Positions 61,160 to 64,000 of a stretch of DNA of 64,000 nt are shown here, piece by piece (the first letter of the stretch is position 1; every line of letters begins with the position of its first letter). The notes under the pieces were generated by a model, which saw nothing but the letters and a program-made list of their open reading frames with translations, ran no database searches and was not told where the DNA came from. The stretch spans positions 112,266-176,265 of the forward strand of contig NZ_KI912183.1 of the NCBI RefSeq assembly GCF_000189755.2, in the 5' to 3' direction. A program made the translations under genes and the position numbers. Source of the DNA: Desulfotomaculum nigrificans DSM 574. GTDB lineage: Bacteria > Bacillota > Desulfotomaculia > Desulfotomaculales > Desulfotomaculaceae.

Positions 61160-62890
61160 TTGGCAGATCAAGTGAATTATAGTAGAATTTCTGGCTTGGC
61201 CTCAGGATTGGACATTGATTCAATAGTTAAAAATATGATAAAGGCTGAGAGCTACAGACTAAATAAATATAAGCAGGCTCAAACTAAAGATGAATGGAAA
61301 CAGGATATTTATAGAACCGTTAATTCGGATCTGGGTAATTTTATCGTCAATACCAGGAAAGATCTTGGGTTAAGCAGTACAACGGCTACAGGTATTAACA
61401 TAAATAAGTCAATTTCCAGTGTAACCTGGGTGAATAAAACAACAGTTTCAGATGAAACTGTTTTGACCGCTACAGCCAATGGTGATGCAGCTGCCGGAAA
61501 GTATTCTGTTAATGTTACTAAACTAGCCACAGGGGTAACGGCTGCCAGCTCAAAGGCTATAGTGACTAGTGCAGATCCCACTGTTAAAGTTGGCACGGCC
61601 ACTAAACTATCGGAAATTAATGGTATTAATATTGTCAGTTCAGATACCATTACTTTTTATATAAATGGAAAAGAAATAAGTGGTTTAACCGGGGACAGTA
61701 CTGTTCAGGATTTGCTAAATAAAGTAAACCAGTCCAGTGCAGGCATTAAAATGACTTACGATAGCGGTTTAGGTAGATTTTTTATAGCTACTACAAGTAC
61801 GGGAAGCAGTTACGGATTTCAGGTTACATCTGACAAAAATCGTACTACCTCAATATCCGGCACCAAGGCGGAAAATCTTTTTAATGCTTTAAGCCTCAAT
61901 ATTAACCGAAGTGATGGAACTGTTGTCACAGGAAATGCAGATAATCTAAAGGAATTAAACAATGGAACTGATGCCATATACGATTTTGCCGGGGCTACAG
62001 GTCTTACCAGTTCTTCTAATCAAGTAACCGTAAACGGCATTAATATGGATTTTAAGAAAACCGGCAGCGTAACTGTGTCGGTTGAAACAGATATAGATAC
62101 TATTGTCACAAAGATAAAGAAATTCTTTGAAGAAGACTATAATAAGCTTCTGGATGGGTTGTATGCAAAAATAAATGAAAAAGCGGATAGGGATTACCAG
62201 CCTCTAACTGACGACCAAAAAGAGGCTATGAAAGATGACGATATTAAAAAGTGGGAGGATAAAGCCAAACAAGGGCTATTGCAAAATGACCCCACTATTT
62301 CCAGCATGTTATATTCCATTCGGGACATGCTATATGAACCAGTAAGCGGGGTAGACAGTAAATATAATACTCTTTACAAAATAGGTATTGAAACAAAATC
62401 ATATTTTGATGGTGGTAAACCAGGACAAATTGAAATAGACGAGGCTAAATTGCGGCAAGCATTAATTGAAAACCCGGATGCTGTTATGAATGTGCTGTTT
62501 AAAAACAGCGATGCTGACTATACCAATAAATCCTTAACCAGTTCAGAGAGGAGTTCAATTAAAGAACAAACAGGAATTGTCGGGCGTATTTATAATGAAA
62601 TTATTTTTGGCATTAAAGGAATTGTGGACCAGGCTGGTTATGGCCAGGAGGAAGATGTTTTAAGGTCTGTGAGAAGTAATATTTTTATCGACTTTGTAAC
62701 GGAAAGATCCAGTATCAGCTACTTAAGTAAGGATATTACGGATTTAAAGAAAAGGATTGCTGATGAGCAAGATTCATTAAAAAGAAAAGAAGATATGTAT
62801 TATCAAAAGTTTACGGCCATGGAGAAAGCAATATCCCAAATGAACAGCCAATCTGCATGGCTGGCTCAACAATTTGGTACCGGCCAATAA
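61160..62890 (+). CDS. fliD: Flagellar hook-associated protein 2 (filament cap) FliD
   Basis: TTG 61160 (576 residues) is preferred over GTG 61151 since AGAAGGGTG lies 8 bases before it. N-terminal ISGLASGLDIDSIVKNMIKAE is the FliD hallmark. The middle is a Thr/Ser/Gly-rich domain, and the C-terminal helix SYLSKDITDLKKRIADEQDSLKRKEDMYYQKFTAMEKAISQMNSQSAWL is typical. It caps the filament and guides flagellin folding. The usual partner fliS is absent downstream, where an IS256 transposase is found. Confidence 0.95.
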   Translation: MADQVNYSRISGLASGLDIDSIVKNMIKAESYRLNKYKQAQTKDEWKQDIYRTVNSDLGNFIVNTRKDLGLSSTTATGININKSISSVTWVNKTTVSDETVLTATANGDAAAGKYSVNVTKLATGVTAASSKAIVTSADPTVKVGTATKLSEINGINIVSSDTITFYINGKEISGLTGDSTVQDLLNKVNQSSAGIKMTYDSGLGRFFIATTSTGSSYGFQVTSDKNRTTSISGTKAENLFNALSLNINRSDGTVVTGNADNLKELNNGTDAIYDFAGATGLTSSSNQVTVNGINMDFKKTGSVTVSVETDIDTIVTKIKKFFEEDYNKLLDGLYAKINEKADRDYQPLTDDQKEAMKDDDIKKWEDKAKQGLLQNDPTISSMLYSIRDMLYEPVSGVDSKYNTLYKIGIETKSYFDGGKPGQIEIDEAKLRQALIENPDAVMNVLFKNSDADYTNKSLTSSERSSIKEQTGIVGRIYNEIIFGIKGIVDQAGYGQEEDVLRSVRSNIFIDFVTERSSISYLSKDITDLKKRIADEQDSLKRKEDMYYQKFTAMEKAISQMNSQSAWLAQQFGTGQ

Positions 62891-62898
62891 GCCCAAAG

Positions 62899-62932
62899 CC
62901 ACCGGAGCTCCGGTGGTAATTTTGTTTGTTTT
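62899..62932 (+). terminator. Terminator after fliD
   Basis: A perfect palindrome CCACCGGAGCTCCGGTGG (62899-62916) followed by TAATTTTGTTTGTTT. Confidence 0.85.
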
Positions 62933-63006
62933 AAGACGAGAAATCTTGAGGACGTAATTAGTTTTGTGTAATTGGTTATAACTACTAATAAGGAGTTGAA
63001 TCAATT

Positions 63007-63810
63007 ATGCAAAACGTAAAGAACAGATTGGCAGCAGAATTAGCTAAGGAATGCAAAAGCATGGATGATGTCCATAACATGCTAAAGGACCTTTTTAAGG
63101 ACACCATTCAAAAAATTCTCGAGGCGGAAATGGATACTCACCTGGGCTATGAAAAACATGACCCTGCCGGGGATCTTTCTGGCAACAGTAGGAACGGATA
63201 CAGTAAAAAGACTGTTCAAACCAAAATGGGCAGAACAGAAATTAAGATTCCCCGTGATCGTAATGGCGAGTTTGAGCCACAGATCATCAAGAAATACGAA
63301 ACTACAGCCAATGAACTTGAAGAACAAATTATTGCCATGTACGCTAAGGGCATGTCCACCAGGGACATAGAAGACCATATGCGGGATATTTACGGCATTG
63401 AAGTCTCTGCAGCTATGGTCAGCAAGGTAACTGATAAAATCCTACCTATGATTGCAGAATGGCAAGCCAGACCGTTGGATCGGGTTTACCCCGTAGTCTT
63501 CCTTGATGCTATTCACTTCAAGGTGCGTAAGGATAACCGCATTGTCAATAAAGCAGCCTATAGTGTACTGGCCATTAACATGAACGGCCAAAAAGAGATA
63601 CTAGGCATCTGGATTGGCGAGCATGAAAGCGCCAGTTTTTGGCTCGGTGTCTGCAATGACCTTAAAAACAGGGGTGTTGAAGACATCTTAATTGCCTGCA
63701 AAGACGGTCTCTCCGGTTTCAGTGAAGCCATTAACGCTGTTTTCCCCAGGACAAGGATACAATTATGTGTTATTCACCAAATTCGTAACTCTATGAAATA
63801 TGTATCCTAC
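63007..63810 (+). pseudogene. IS256-family transposase, cut by an IS21 copy
   Basis: 268 codons from ATG 63007 after AAGGAG: LAAELAKECKSMDDVHNMLKDLFKDTIQKILEAEMDTHLGYEKHD, GNSRNGYSKKTVQT, then the catalytic core with VVFLDAIHFKVRKDNRI and IACKDGLSGFSEAINAVFP (two of the DDE acids) and VIHQIRNSMKYVSY. The inserted IS21 end adds 12 foreign codons and a stop at 63849. The rest of the gene lies beyond the window. Confidence 0.92.
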
Positions 63811-64000
63811 TGTATTTGTCAACTCAAAATTCCCCCATGTGGCTATTAAAAATTCCCCCACTTAACAACAAGAGTTATGCTTTCATTGAATTATCCACAG
63901 TTTTTACGTTATCTCATTAATCGTGACAATGCAAAGCATGATCGTGTCAATTTGAATACAGTATACACGAGGGGTTCTGCCTAATAAATTAGGCCAATTG
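63811..64000 (-). mobile_element. Second IS21 copy, inverted, partial at window end
   Basis: 63811-64000 is the reverse complement of the right end of the IS21 element at 57364-60011 (from TGTATTTGTCAACTC inwards) and appears identical over its whole visible length. At 63989-64000 it reaches the last codons of istB on the minus strand. The element therefore lies in the opposite orientation to the first copy. Confidence 0.93.

Overview
The window looks like chromosome from a spore-forming, motile, low-to-mid-GC Clostridia (Firmicutes), most likely the Peptococcaceae/Desulfotomaculum group. The evidence is the canonical Firmicutes order yqfD-phoH-pgpH-ybeY-dgkA-cdd-era-recO-glyQS-ccpN-ppsR-ppdK-dnaG-rpoD-trmK-nif3, a glycyl T-box, sigma-D type flagellar promoters, a comB homologue and small sporulation-type proteins. 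This assignment rests on gene content and order only.

Region 1 (1-27,600) is conserved housekeeping: RNA maturation and quality control (phoH, ybeY, era), c-di-AMP turnover (pgpH), lipid recycling (dgkA), pyrimidine salvage (cdd), repair (recO), glycyl-tRNA synthetase under a T-box riboswitch, the PPDK enzyme with its two regulators, primase and the main sigma factor. A four-gene tRNA operon (Asn, Met-type CAT, Glu, Val) and a chemoreceptor gene separate rpoD from trmK. Two long imperfect inverted-repeat elements bracket cdd.

Region 2 (27,600-36,500) holds smaller mixed-strand units: oligoendopeptidase F, RNase HI, a lipoprotein, a Met/Pro/Gly-rich putative coat protein, a DUF1540 protein, a GAF-GGDEF diguanylate cyclase, a HAD phosphatase, a Nudix hydrolase, two unrecognised proteins and comB.

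Region 3 (36,700-47,600) is a chemotaxis/flagellar block: motAB, cheW, cheA, cheB, then flgM-flgN-flgK-flgL-flaG and flagellin. Excellent sigma-D promoters precede flgM and flagellin. The flagellin gene is split near its 3' end by a 361-nt group I intron; P1 with the U.G splice pair, P7, a GAAA-capped P9 and a terminal G can all be read, and splicing gives a 411-residue flagellin.

Region 4 (48,100-61,080) is an accessory block between flagellin and fliD, bounded by two copies of a 35-bp segment that belongs to the fliD promoter. It holds a REP-associated tyrosine transposase with REP-like palindromes, four Rpn-family (PD-(D/E)XK) copies, a second degenerate flagellin-intron remnant, a MerR regulator and its decaying target operon (cupin, carboxymuconolactone decarboxylase, Fe-S aldo/keto reductase). 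The reductase gene is cut twice, by an IS3 and an IS21 element, with exact target duplications. fliD follows, then an IS256 transposase cut by an inverted IS21 copy running off the end of the window.

The most interesting system is the Rpn cluster. Only one copy encodes a full nuclease. The other three have lost or frameshifted the nuclease part, yet all keep an intact C-terminal domain behind its own Shine-Dalgarno and ATG, which is the layout expected for intragenic antitoxins of Rpn antiphage nucleases. The split flagellin and its shuffled second intron are the second highlight.
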